A stretch of DNA of 64,000 nucleotides, taken from Allium sativum (Eukaryota > Streptophyta > Magnoliopsida > Asparagales > Amaryllidaceae). The notes under the pieces were generated by a model that worked only from the letters and a program-made list of their open reading frames with translations, made no database searches and was not told the origin of the DNA. This document shows, one piece after another, positions 10,310-22,500 of the stretch (within the stretch, counting starts at the first letter, position 1; each line of letters begins with the position of its first letter). The translations under genes and the position numbers were made by a program. The stretch covers positions 481,057,514 through 481,121,513 of the forward strand of contig CM060925.1 of NCBI GenBank assembly GCA_030737875.1. Reading direction: 5' to 3'.

Positions 10310-11541
10310 ACATGTTATCCTTAAGGGCAAAGGAAACAAGGACACGTACTATGTATATTTATATATTGAAGTCCCTTAGTTTCTAAGGGATAGGAAGTAG
10401 CCGTAGGATATAGGTTTGCACAGGTTTCTTTCCTGATGGGTATGGGTTTCTATTATATATAAACTACAATTTTACTTGGCTGTTAAGCATTAGGCAAATA
10501 GGTTACGTTATGTCCAGTTTAGGGTAGGTTGATTAGGGTATATGCGCAAGTATGGTTCAATAAATGTGATTAGAAAGGGTATGGTTTGCAAAATCCTAAG
10601 CATGAAGCATTTTGGGTCTGCACATAGGTATTTATACATTTTATTTGTTTATTTACAAATGTTTGTCTCATTTGTTATCTATAATAGACTCTACTACTAG
10701 TCTTCTTCATAGTATGTACTGTGTTTGAGATCCTTAGCACATAAGTTATGTATATATCTATTTTTGTATATATGTTGGAACCCTTAATGACTAAGGAACT
10801 GAAATGTTCTACTTCATAGGGTAGAATTGGTTTGTATTTTTGAATATGGGATGTACAACGCTTCACAGGTAAGGTAAGAATATGTATGTATATTTTTATC
10901 GAGGTTTACACGGTACTGTAAAATTCTATTTATTTAGAGACTGCTACAGACAGAATTAAAGATACTGTTGTGTCCAGCGAGGTGTCACAATCCCAAAAAT
11001 ATAATAATATCGGTAGGTTAACTCATATTGTGAAATCCCAAAATACTGACATAGGGTGCATAATACTCCAAATAAAAAGTTGCTTGTTTAATTACAGTAA
11101 AATTCAAAAATTAAATTATCACTATGTCTCAAAAGAACCTTGTCTAAATTCGAATCTGATATTTAGTTATATCGAATAAACCGTTACGATCGATAAACGA
11201 TTCTATACCGACTATTTGAATATTTGATTTGGATATAATTCACAATCTATAACATGAAATCTTGATTTTTTTCACTTCGATTAGAAAGATACAGTTCAAC
11301 ATATTCCAGCGTTTCTTGTTCCGAAGAAATTCGACTAATAACGGGTTCGCTATACTCAGTTGAAGTTTAGAACGTTAAATTACGAACTGCCACGATATTA
11401 CGGGCTCGATTATATTAAATATATATTTATATACGTTCGACTTTATTTTAATTAAAATATAAATCCACTTATATTCCAAATTCAATATTTAAACGGATTT
11501 AAATATTCAAATACTAACCGATAAAAATGTGGGACGTTACA

Positions 11542-11577
11542 TCCCTTTCCCCTTAAAAGAATTTCGTCCCTGAAATT
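11542..11577 (-). other. Pre-PPT hairpin and polypurine tract (A)
   Basis: On the minus strand AATTTCAGGGACGAAATT (11577 to 11560, 6-base-pair stem AATTTC/GAAATT) precedes a purine-rich run, AAGGGGAAAGGGA, that abuts the 3' LTR. Compared with E1's GATTTC/GAAATC stem, both arms changed together. Confidence 0.78.
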
Positions 11578-12959
11578 ACTAAGGTAGGGAAAATGATATG
11601 AATCCTATTATAAATAGATTTAAGATCTTTTGTTTGACTACTTGACTCTAGTTTCAACTGAATCAGATTATTTAATTAGAATATTATTTCCTTGTTAACT
11701 AATATTTCCAAAAAAAAATTGAAAATTTCTAACGCCTTAAATTTCCGATAAATTTTGCCAGCATCTCCTTCGCATGGCTCAACCGGTACTACTACAGCTT
11801 GCCTCTCTGGGCTTTCTCCAATCAACAGAAAATCAAACAGCCATTTTGTCTAGCATTCCACCCTATCTCTTCTATTTGTTGTCCAATCAGCATATACCAC
11901 TTTTTTCCACTCGGTTTCCATTAAAATTATCCTCGAACCACATCATCCACATATAACTTCAATCAAACTCCGATTCCAAACTTACTTCCAACTCTTAATT
12001 CATCAATTCAATTCTATTCCAGATTATCTCTAATCCAAACCAATTTTATTTGACTTAGTTAAATTTCTATTTATTTACTTCTTAAGTAAAATTTAAATTC
12101 CGGAATTCAAATTCTTGGTTTTTATTTCAAATTAGTTTGAAAGTATACATATTACATATAATAATAGCAATTCAAAACATTTGAATTTTTGAACAACTTG
12201 TTCCTCAAAACGATCCAAAACAAAATCTTTGGTAGTAATCTGTCACTTAGCAACTCGAAAATGAACACCGATGATGTCCGGATCACCATCGGAATTTATT
12301 TCCCAGCCATCGAAGTGAGTTCAATACTGTATTACTTTCAAATTTTCATTTTAAAACACTTCCATTTTAAATTTTTACTTCAAAATGTCTTTTACATCAC
12401 TTGGAAAACAATTTCAAATCTCCTAGGATTATAAACTTTCCATATATTTAATCCAAACATTAATTCCAGCTCTTTCCAAGTTTCTAGAGTTTTAGATTCC
12501 AAATCTTATTTAAATTCAGATTTAGTTCATCTAATTTTGTATATTATACTTATACAATAATTCGTTTGGTTATTTATATAACCAATTCAATTATAAATCT
12601 TATTCGATCATAATAACGATCAACGCTATCAATATATATTAGATAATTCCAATATATATGCTTTCTTTATATCAAAATATATTGTTGGGTAAAATTATTT
12701 TATTTACCCTCTTTTCAAAACATACTGTGTTGAATTACTCTATTCAAGAGTTTAGAAACACCTATCGACACAGTTTGCATTACTGTTTCGACCAGAATTC
12801 ATAAACCACTTGATTGACCAGTCAACACAATATAAAACAGTTTTTATATTAATTTTCAAATACGTGCTTATATATATACACTCATGCTCAATATAGGGTA
12901 TTACTAACCCTATCTTTATTGAGTCACGCCACAGAGCTAAGGAAATCACTTAACCTTAT
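11578..12959 (-). other. A internal region, non-coding
   Basis: AT-rich sequence with no recognisable gag or pol on either strand; frames are short and unconvincing. Close to the primer site is a 37-base double-stem hairpin (12887-12923): outer stem CTCAATA/TATTGAG, inner stem TAGGGT/ACCCTA, plus-strand loop ATTACTA. Element C has the same hairpin with different, compensating stem bases, suggesting a packaging or dimer signal (inference). Confidence 0.75.
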
Positions 12960-12972
12960 GCTCTGATACCAA
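12960..12972 (-). other. Primer binding site, tRNA-iMet type (A)
   Basis: Plus-strand GCTCTGATACCAA reads TTGGTATCAGAGC on the minus strand, one base from the LTR end (TGTGATGGCCCG from 12974). It fixes the element's direction and the LTR boundary. Confidence 0.92.
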
Positions 12973-15209
12973 CTGTGATGGCCCGAAAATCCGTATCAAT
13001 TAGAGCTGACTAATATCCTACACATTCAACTCAAAGTGCACGAAATTTTAGATCATTAATAGAATGAATTAAGAGGGTGAGAAAGATAAGATAGAACTAA
13101 TAGAATAGAAGAAGAAGAACATCAGAATCATAGTAAACACGAGTCTCACAGCGGAACAAAATAAAATGTATTATATAACATAACTTTGAATACAAAACTG
13201 TATTGTATATACATACCATTATCAGATTACAATACATCATATCACAGCGGAAATAATCTCTAAATACTAACGGTGGAGCCTTTTGCTTCGAGCTCCTCCA
13301 AGTGAATCTGCAAAATCCTGAAACACTTGAATGCCCGTACAAATTTGGGCACCCAAGAGTTTAGGGAAAACACAAACAAAATAAACTCTGGGTCAGTCAT
13401 GGGACTAATGTGAGTAAATTCCAATCATATATTTTAACCTTGAAAATCCTTTTGAAAACAAAAGGATAATAGTAAGACCAGCCCACACATGAACATGGAC
13501 GGTTTTTACCTTACTATAACCCAAACCATTTTGATATCAAAATCCAGTGATATTATAATAATGTCTAATCAAATAAATAACCAAGTAGCAGAACACTTAC
13601 ATCTCACGTTCCACATATATATAGTATAAAATCTAAAACCGTAGGACGCTTATTGGAGATTGGATTCCAACAGACATGGTATGGGAGCACCTTCCAATCA
13701 GTGTACTCTAGAGGGTATACACTGGGGTTCAACAAGAACATCTTGCAACCCGGCCACACATGACGGACTACTCATTTAGCTTGAGTGTATCGAATATATT
13801 GCCATCCACGGTTGTTGGCCATCTAACCGTAATCTGAAGATACAGAATCAAAAAAGAAGAACAAATATGAATTTTCTCTAGATCGGTGACAATACACCCT
13901 GCTTGGGGGTGACCCAACTAGCCTTGCTGCCTAGCCCAACTTTTGTTGTTTCCTGGTTGTGAGGCTAGAGGCTACGTCTATCTTTAGAACATCTGGTCAC
14001 TATTCACTTTGAATGCCACATCTTCAAACCCATCAATTCACTAATCGATTTCCAAAAATATCACGGGTATAAAAAGCTAAGAGGAACGAATTCCTTCGCC
14101 ACCAGACGTAATACCTTTAAGAGATCAACTGTACGTGATTTGTTAGGTATACTCTGTCAGACACTCGTCCATACAAGTTGTCCTAGGACTGGACAAACAT
14201 AAAGCACTATTCTGGAACAGGACGATCCTTGCATTTCACTCCGTCTTCAATTTTTCTTCAGCATAATCTAATTCGCAGCGCTTAGGCCTATACGGAGTGG
14301 TTTTTAGATAATATATCCAACCGGTCTCTCCGTATTGACAACGATGGTCAAAACACTTCGATAGTTGGTTATTTAACTATCGAAGTAAAAAACAAACATT
14401 AATTCAAATGTACAATTAAACATCACACAATCACTGGCCCTTTTTATTTAAACATTAATTTTCCGGTTTCCTATATCTTCCTAGGTATTTCCCCAACCCG
14501 TTTTCTTGGAAAACATTTCCAATTATTATAAATATTTATTCTCCCGTATTCCAGATATATATATTGTTAATGTTCGAACCATTTCCAGTAATTTCACATC
14601 CTTTATTTCTATACTTGGATAATCTACCCTATTTACATTGGAAAATATTTCCAATTTCATTTTAACCTTTTAATCGGCCCAACGTTCACTTTTAAAACAT
14701 TATTCACTTTGAAATGTGAATACCATCCCTTATTATAGAAATCTGAACACCTTGATAATATAACTCTTTATTCACGTAATAATTTCCCTTATCTTGTTTA
14801 CCGAAATCTCTTTCATACTTTTTCACTCCTATTCCACTTTATAAACTCTATCTCTAAGTCAACTTCTTATCAAATCGATATCAAGTTTATAACTAAATAC
14901 TAATTCCTATCCTATCAACATTTATTTGTTTAAAACTAAATGTTAATTATCCTATCAGATTATAATTCCTAAAAATTGTTTACTTTAATACATTCGACAT
15001 CGTCGAATTAAAATTCCAAATCCTAATGGTTAAATTCTAATCACATTTCGAATACCGAAATGATGTCATTGCTTTCTGAAATAATTTTCCAATATCTCTT
15101 TCTAACTCATTCTTATATTTCTTTGGACAGACATAGTTACTTTTTAGAATAAGTGGATTTCAAACCAAACTGTTTACATTTCCTAGGAAGTGTTGCTATA
15201 TATAAAAAC

Positions 15210-15407
15210 CACGCTTAAGTTTGGTTAACAGTGTTAATTTATCGTTATATTTCAAAACTTGTCACACGCTGTAATATTCTCCTTTATAACAGATATCGAC
15301 ATAACAGTCACGCTTAAGCCTAGTCAACAGCGTTATGTTATCGTTATAGTTCAAAAACTTGCTATATTCTGCTATATCCCTCTATAACTAATCTTGACAT
15401 CTCTTTT
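15210..15407 (-). repeat. 99-bp tandem duplication in A 5' LTR
   Basis: CGCTTAAG at 15212 and 15311 marks the same two 99-base units as at 7380-7577, so the duplication predates insertion of A. Confidence 0.75.
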
Positions 15408-18128
15408 CCCTTACAAACTGATACTATTCCTCGACAATAGTGAAGCCGTTCAAGTTGGGGTATTTTATTTACCTCTCAGACCTTGATCGACAACGTTCTT
15501 ATCTTAGAACGGATATAAGTCTGTAACTCCAATCCTTTATTACTTACAATGTTTATCAGACCGTATTTTCTAGTTTAATTTGAACTATGGTTTTATAACC
15601 CCATATCCTAATTTTGAAAACTCGATTATTTATATTTATTTACATTAGTCATTAACTCTTTGCTTCATCTTCCTTAGACAAATCTATTTAAAACTTCTCT
15701 TATCAAAAATCAATAATGTTCTTTGTCTTTTGACAATTTACTTTTTATTCGAATTGTTATACCCAATTCAAGTAAACATTTCATTACAAACTCAATACCA
15801 TCTTAAATGAAATCCATTTAAGAACCAATTACTCTAATCAAATAGTGATTAACTTGATCATTTTCTGTAGTAAAACGGTTTACTTCATTATTAATAAACA
15901 ATACTAATTACACTAGTTCAATAACTATTTAAAACTTCATTAATTAAAAAGGTAATCAAATCTTATTAATTTTGATTAATTTATTTCTAAACATTTTCAT
16001 TAGATTAATTGAAGACCAATTAATCAAATCATCAATTTCCAATAAACGATTGATTTAATCAATTTGAAACCATCAGTAAATTCGTTAACTGATTCTAGTT
16101 ACTTTACTTTATTATATTAATATAATTAATCTAGTAATATTTCTTAACCGTTTGCCTTAAAATAATTATCCAAATTATTTACTTGTCGGATAATTATAGC
16201 TTCATACTCATTTAAATAATCGTTTAGAACTTCTATTATAATTTAAAACTTCGCTTTAATTATAAAAATATAATTTTTATAATTATCTTCACTGGTTTGC
16301 TTGACGGACAATCAATTTCTCAACAAAAATGGTTTTATGGTCGATTGTTTCTATTTTCTTAATCTATATAGTCTGTTTATTAAATTAACATAACGTTTAA
16401 TTTTCATTCAATATGGTTCAAACAGTGCATATATGAACCAAACAGTACATATAAATATCGAGGAATCCAGTCGGATTACTCCAACCGGTTTCCGCATTCG
16501 CAGATGTTAGTCAAACAATTAACACTAGTTCCATACTAGGGAATATATAATCGATGGGATCAGTATCTAACAAATGATGTGTATATATACGACGATATTC
16601 AACCAATTAATTTATAATTTACCAAATCAACCATCATGCAATATCTAACCAACATTAAAATATAATTATAATATTTTAAAGCAAATCAGAGTTAGTGAAT
16701 TTACTCACCTTTGCGCGTTAACCGTTAAATAACGATTTGCGTCAGGTTCCCTCCATTCATGTATCCGTCCCAAAAATACACATTGTCTTCTCCCATATTC
16801 GCATGCTTTAAACACTTCGTTACCGTACACGCAACTTTCCTCAACTCGATATCCTTCATCGAAATGCGTTGAAGACCAGCAACGTTGTTACAGTGCGATG
16901 GTCGACAAATTTAAACATGAAACTACCCAAAACTTAGCATACGTGCCATTCCATTCAACAATATTTCGATCCCAACTATGCTGCCTTTTGCCGAGAATTT
17001 CAAGCGCCCATCTCCCATCACGTTCCCACTTCCACCCAAATTCCACGCATGGCTATGGTATCACATCATGGCCATAACGCGTTTCGCACCTCCTCCTATT
17101 ACTTCCCCTTCAAACTACTTATCTAAACACGTTCATCCTTCCCCATCCTGTATAGAACCTCTGCTGCAACAAATGGCCAGCCGATACTTCTTTCTACCCG
17201 AACCTTCCAAGCTTACCGCCCCACTCATTTCTTTACTAAAAATCATGCCACCACTAACATCTTCTCAAGCTACACGTCCCCGCCACCATTGAACGAACTC
17301 GCATGCACTTGTATTGACTCCCTTTTTGATCCATATAGTCTGCTTCCGTCTATACCTATGAACCCACACCACCGCTATCAGTAATATATGTATCACGCAA
17401 ATTTCACCTCCTTTCCTTCCATACGTTAATCCCTAGAATCACACACATCCCACTTTATAAGATACTTGCGTAACTTTCCCAAACTCCTTACACTTCGATT
17501 CAACCCTCAATTTCCTTTCTAGCATGCACAGATTTCTCCACCTTTTACACTACTGCTCACGTAAGTTAATGCTCCAATTTTCAAGCCATGAAGAGTACGC
17601 GCCATCCGAAGACTTTCTCCTCTCCACGTTGGTGGTTACCCACCTAAACAGCTGTTGGAGTCACCTTCCCCATAAACGACGCTCAGCCTACCTGACTGCA
17701 TCCGCCATTTCCAAGTTGTCTGCTCCTTCACTTCATATAAACTCATGTATAGCATCTCACCCACTGTACCACGCTAATCCTTTTCTTTGTTCAAACTATT
17801 ATTCACCCTGCTTCATCCTTACCTGCGACAGGACCCTCCTTCACACAGACCGCCACCTTTTGTCATTTCACCTAGCTCGAGATTGGCCCCATGCTGCGTC
17901 ACAACGCTCCTCCGCGATCTACTGGACCAGAAAATAGCAACTCTCTCTTTTATGCGTGAGTTGCTCCCAGTATGGGAGGAAAAAATATATACTTTGCTGG
18001 GTGCTGCAATGAGGATGCGATCCATTTTGTTTTCAAAAATTTAGGTGTGATGTTTCATTCGTTTTCGTGGCTCACGGGGGAGGGGGTTTCCTGAAGAAAA
18101 AGAATTGGGAGAACGATTATGTGATCCC

Positions 18129-18137
18129 ATATTTATA
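18129..18137 (-). promoter_or_regulatory. TATA box of A 5' LTR
   Basis: TATAAATAT on the minus strand, about 1.25 kb from the LTR start. Transcription would run left through a long, less AT-rich leader towards a CAG|GTAAGG donor-like site near 17823. Confidence 0.5.
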
Positions 18138-19589
18138 ACGTGTTATCCTTAAGGGCTAAGGAAACAAGGACATGTACTATGTATATTTATATATTGAAGT
18201 CCCTTAGTTTCTAAGGGATAGGAAGTAGCCGTAGGATATAGGTTTGCACAGGTTTCTTTCCTGATGGGTATAGGTTTCTATTATATATAAACTATAGTTT
18301 TACTTGGCTGTTAAGCATTAGGCAAATAGGTTACGTTATGTCCAGTTTAGGGTAGGTTGATTAGGGTATATGCGCAAGTATGGTTCAATAAATGTGATTA
18401 GAAAGTGTATGGTTTGCAAAATCCTAAGCATGAAGCTTCTTGGGTCTGTACATAGGTATTTATACTTTTTATTTGTTTATTTACATATGTTTGTCTCATT
18501 TGTTATCTATAATAGACTCTACTACTAGTCTTCTTCATAGTATGTACTGTGTATGAGATCCTTAGCACATAATTTATGTATATATCTGTTTTTATATATA
18601 TGTTGGAACCCTTAATGACTAAGGAACTGAAACGTGCTACTTCATAGGGTAGAATAGGTCTGTATTTTTGAATATGGGATGTACAACGCTTCACAGGTAA
18701 GGTAAGAATATGTATGTATATTTTTATCGAGGTTTCCGCGGTACTGTAAAATTCTATTTATTTAGAGACCGCTACAGACAGAAGTAAAGATACTGTTGTG
18801 TCCAGCGAGGTGTCACAATCCCAAAAATGTAATAATATCGGTAGGTTAACTCATATTGTGAAATCCTAAAATACTGATATAGGGTGCACAATACTCCAAA
18901 TAAAAAGTTGCTTGTTTAATTAATTAAAAATTACAGTAAAATTCTAAAAATTAAATTATCACTATGTCTCAAAAGAACCTTGTCTAAATTCGAATCGGAT
19001 ATTTAGTTATATCGAATAAACCGTTACGATCGATAAACGATTCTACAGTGACTATTTGAATATTTGATTTGTATATAATTCACAATCTATAACACGAAAT
19101 CTTGATTTTTCACTTCTATTAGAAGGATACAGTTCAACTGATTCCGGCGTTTCTTGTTCCGAAGAAATTTGACTAATAACGGGTTCGGTATACTCAGTTG
19201 AAGTTCAGAACGTTAAATTACGAACTACCGCGATATTACGGGCTCGATTATATTAAATATATATATTTATATACGTTCGACTTTGTTTTAATTAAAATAT
19301 AAATCCACTTATATTCCGAATTCAATATTTAAACGGATTTAAATATTCAAATACAAACCGATAAAAATGCGGGACATTACACATAACCTTATTATATTTT
19401 CCACCGGTTATGTATACCACTAGGTGTCTTTAATTACATTAGGCCTAACCCTAACTACCCACCCCCTCTATTTTACTTAATCCACCCACTACCCATCCAA
19501 TTTTACCTTACCCTAACTTAAGTTCATAATCATACAAACCTTATGGATTAAATTAGGTTAAGTAGTCCAATTCATTACCATGTCCAATT

Positions 19590-19825
19590 ATGGTTATAAT
19601 GGGCTAGACCTCCCACATTAGGCCTACAACGTGTGGATGGTGGATATGCCAGTCGGGTCCGGGCAGTCTTATTCCACAGTTGGGTCCAACCTCGTGTCTT
19701 AGCCCGATTTATATTTGCACACTTAGATCTCTCACATTAGGTTCAACATTAGTGGTTGCTGGATATGTCGGTCAAGTCCGGGCAGACTTCCACCACTAAT
19801 GCAACCTAACCTCATGTCATAAGTG
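19590..19825 (-). other. Tandem structured hairpin pair in LTR (R)
   Basis: One module has outer stem TTAGGTT (19737-19743)/AACCTAA (19803-19809) and inner stem ATTAGTGGT (19748-19756)/ACCACTAAT (19792-19800), both perfect. The other (about 19600-19700) keeps TGTGGA/TCCACA with a weaker outer stem. Loops carry the GCCCGGAC word of the other families. Stem bases differ from E1-E3 yet still pair. Confidence 0.72.
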
Positions 19826-20678
19826 CAATTACAATTCCTAATTATAATTACTAGGCATTACATTTTTATCCAAATCTACATATGTCATTATAGGTGATTG
19901 TTTCTCTTTTTCCCCATATTTAATTATATGCCCAATTCATTATTCAAATTATAGACTTGTATGCCCCTTTTCAATTCATCTTTTAATTATGCACCATACG
20001 CTCCTTTTTTCCCATGTCATAAATCAAGGCATATATATGTGTGTATTATGCACAAACCCAAACCCACATATTTTCCAATTTATGTCTAAAATTCATATTC
20101 ACATATGTTCCAATTTATGTCCCAAACCAATATTTAGACATGTCCATTTTATACCCAATTTCATATTTTCCAATATCAATTATGTCCCAAATTATGTCTT
20201 TCTCCATTATTCCCAATTTCGTACGTTCGCATTTTTCAGCGTTAGGCCTAGGCTCGAAGGTAGCCTGGCTATATAAAAATAAAAAGGGAAAAGAGGGAGA
20301 GAAGAGAATCAGAACATGCATAATAACGAATCAATAACATAACGGTAGAATTAGGCGTAAAAACTAAATGGACATATTATGACAAGATTAGACTAGGTGA
20401 CGATATAAACATATAGAACAGATCAGAGGAATATGTCATAATAGAACTGATTAGGCACCGTTGTAAGATCCAGTTTTTTATATACATATCACGATTACTA
20501 TTTAAATATTCAGATCTAAAAATAACATGAATTCACAGTAAATAGATCTAAGGAAATGGATCCAAATTACTGTGAAGAACATGTTGAATAAGTTGTTGTA
20601 GCTATCGCTGAATTTGTTGTAGCAATCTTTGAATTTGTATAATGTTTGCTGAATTAGATTTGGAGTATATTAGACCAT

Positions 20679-20756
20679 TCAATCTTCATTGCAGCGGAGC
20701 TTCGCCATCACCATTGCTTTTAGATGAATAAAACCTAGGTCTAGGTCCTTTATATA
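20679..20756 (-). promoter_or_regulatory. R LTR promoter with short upstream ORF
   Basis: CTATATAAAG (minus) ends near 20749. About 40 bases on, an ATG at 20714 opens MVMAKLRCNED, stopping at 20679. Same arrangement as in E1-E3, but an unrelated peptide. Confidence 0.5.
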
Positions 20757-21220
20757 GCCTAGGGTTCATGAATCTAGCTCCAAAATTGTCCAGGTTCAGA
20801 AAAGAAGTTTTCAGAGCCAGGGTAGGTCGACCCTAGGTTGATCCAACAGGGTCTCCGGTCGACTTCAAAATGTCGGCCCTTCCTCGATTTACGCGTCGAG
20901 TTTCTGGTTTTGCTGATTTTTGAATATTTTTGAATTTATATGTACATATTTTCCTTATATGCATACAAACTTCAAAACTTAATAACTTCTTCATACGGTG
21001 TCCGATTTACGCAAACTAGGTGTTACCTTGACCAGAATTTCGAGATGGACACTAGCGCAGTCCATTTTACTCAATTCTGAATATCTAATTAAGTTTTCCT
21101 TAATTCATTGTTAACAGTGTAGTTCACACTAATTATTCTTTAATTCATCATCTTTAACGTCGTTAAAATTCCAGGGTGTTACAGAAGTTATGAGGATTTG
21201 AAGTTTATATACGCGTAGAA

Positions 21221-21222
<2 letters not shown>

Positions 21223-21269
<47 letters not shown>

Positions 21270-21275
21270 TATATT
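21223..21275. repeat. (TA)n microsatellite, LINE tail
   Basis: A nearly pure TA run of about 50 bases. On the minus strand it lies just after a CAATAAAG signal at the end of the LINE, so it may be the simple-repeat tail of that insertion. Its length is probably unstable. Confidence 0.75.
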
Positions 21276-21535
21276 TTGAAAATTGGTTACTTTATTGCAA
21301 AACCAATCTTATACTTTGTGTATATGCCTCATCAAAACATTATGCCCCCCTACTGGGTACCACATAAGGGAAAATAGTAAATATATGCGCCATATATTAA
21401 CATACAAAATTCAAAGTCTCGAAGAACAAACTTATACATATAACATCACACATACTAATCTCTCCCAGTCTCTCCAACCCACGACAAACACTGCAAAATT
21501 GCACGGACTTTAAAATAAGAAATTATAAAACATCG

Positions 21536-22330
21536 TCAACCTGTGTCATTTAACTCGTTACCCCATCTTCTCAGAAAATTCACATTAAACTCATTTCTTC
21601 GAGACTTTCTTCCATTGCCATTAGTCAAATAGAACACCTCTCTTTCAATCATCTTAACTTTAATCTCTTTTGTTACACTCCTTTTGTTGAATTGCCTCAA
21701 GTTTCTTTTCATCCATAATTGATAGATCACACATGTAAAGACTCCACATGCTACGTCCAATATTTGATCCTTTTCTTCAAATCTTCTCCTCAACTTTCCA
21801 GCTTCCTCCTCGAATGATCCACATGTAAAAGAATCAAACCCAAGCTTCTGAACAAAATACTCCCAAACATATTTGGAGTAATCACATGAAAAGAACAAGT
21901 GACTTACAGTTTCATCTTCATTATTACATAGAATACATACACTATCTTCAATTATACCAAACCTTTTCAGCCTATCTTTTGTACCAAGCCTATCTTTGCA
22001 AGCTAGATATGCAATCATTGACATTGTTTTAGCATTTGAATTGTGCTATGTCACCTTAAAAATATCATTGACTTGCTGCTTTATCCTCGAATGTTGACAT
22101 GCTTTATGAAAAGAAAATGGACCTTCTTCTGTCCACTCATAAAAATCAGAGTTAGAACTATAAATGATTTTAACATTATTCACCTCATTCTGGATTTCCT
22201 TTGTGGCTGCATGTAAAGAAGCATTCATTTTACCATCCTGGATTATATAATATACCAACTCTTCATTACTTACCAAAATCTGAATTCTAGACAAACCAAT
22301 AATATCAACCAAACACCTTTTTTTATCCAT
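21536..22330 (-). pseudogene. LINE ORF2 C-terminal part with zinc-binding (zf-RVT) domain
   Basis: Two open pieces. 22330-22046 contains EWTEEGPFSFHKACQHSR, the linker usual after plant LINE reverse transcriptase. 22024-21536 contains LACKDRLGTKDRLKRFG, then CILCNNEDETVSHLFFSC, the CX2C...HX4C pattern of the zf-RVT domain. Pieces are separated by stops. No RNase H domain is visible after it. Confidence 0.82.
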
Positions 22331-22500
22331 GGTTCATACCACAATAAAGTGTTTGATCCTGTAGTTATCACTTTTCTAAATAGTTTCTTGCCAGAATTTC
22401 AAAGTCTTAAAATTGATTTCCAAGTGCTAGAGGCATTATTATCAATTTTCATATTCCAAAAATACTTATTAGCACAATACTTTTGCCTCACCCACATGCT

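Larger units (their letters stand above)
6918..11541 (-). repeat. A 3' LTR, partial; interrupted by E1
   Basis: Minus-strand start is TGTAACGTCCCAC at 11541, next to the purine tract. The other end is cut where E1 inserted. It holds a TATA box (10302-10309, minus), a long non-coding leader (about 9000-10270), a 99-bp tandem duplication (7380-7577), and a block at 7605-7690 shared with LTR B. The AT-rich 7600-8850 holds no gene. The plus-strand open frames at 9136 and 9695 are not kept in the sister LTR and are not genes. Confidence 0.9.
6918..19381 (-). mobile_element. Element A: giant-LTR, coding-less retrotransposon (LARD-like), left end outside the window
   Basis: On the minus strand the order is 5' LTR (19381 down to 12974), iMet primer site, 1.43 kb interior, polypurine tract, and 3' LTR (11541 down to 6918, continuing beyond E1 outside the window). 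The 4.6 kb that both LTR copies show (6918-11541 and 14748-19381) are colinear and clearly alike, with scattered substitutions. I see no gag or pol, so it depends on a helper. It resembles large retrotransposon derivatives, but with an even longer LTR and shorter interior. Its right flank begins CATAA; the matching duplication should lie left of the window. Confidence 0.9.
12974..19381 (-). repeat. A 5' LTR, 6408 bp
   Basis: Bounded by the primer site at 12973 and by TGTAATGTCCCG (minus) ending at 19381; the ends are imperfect inverted repeats. It is uninterrupted, since its 4.6 kb overlap with the other LTR has the same order and nearly the same length. It carries a minus-strand TATA box (18129-18137), then a leader with a strong donor consensus CAG|GTAAGG near 17823, the 99-bp duplication at 15210-15407, and a block at 15435-15520 shared with LTR B. 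No gene is seen; 13400-14750 is unique to this copy in the window. Confidence 0.9.
19382..21183 (-). repeat. LTR fragment R, split by element A
   Basis: On the minus strand it starts TGTAACACCCTGG at 21183 and shows the E-type LTR plan: TATA box near 20750, short upstream ORF (20679-20714) and the paired hairpins (about 19590-19825). It stops where A inserted; the rest should lie left of A, outside the window. Sequence is well diverged from E1-E3. No gene in it. Confidence 0.8.

Noticed and set aside
12960..12972. tRNA gene at the tRNA-Met-like sequences
   Set aside because: Only the 12-13 bases complementary to the tRNA 3' end are present, at LTR borders; these are primer sites.
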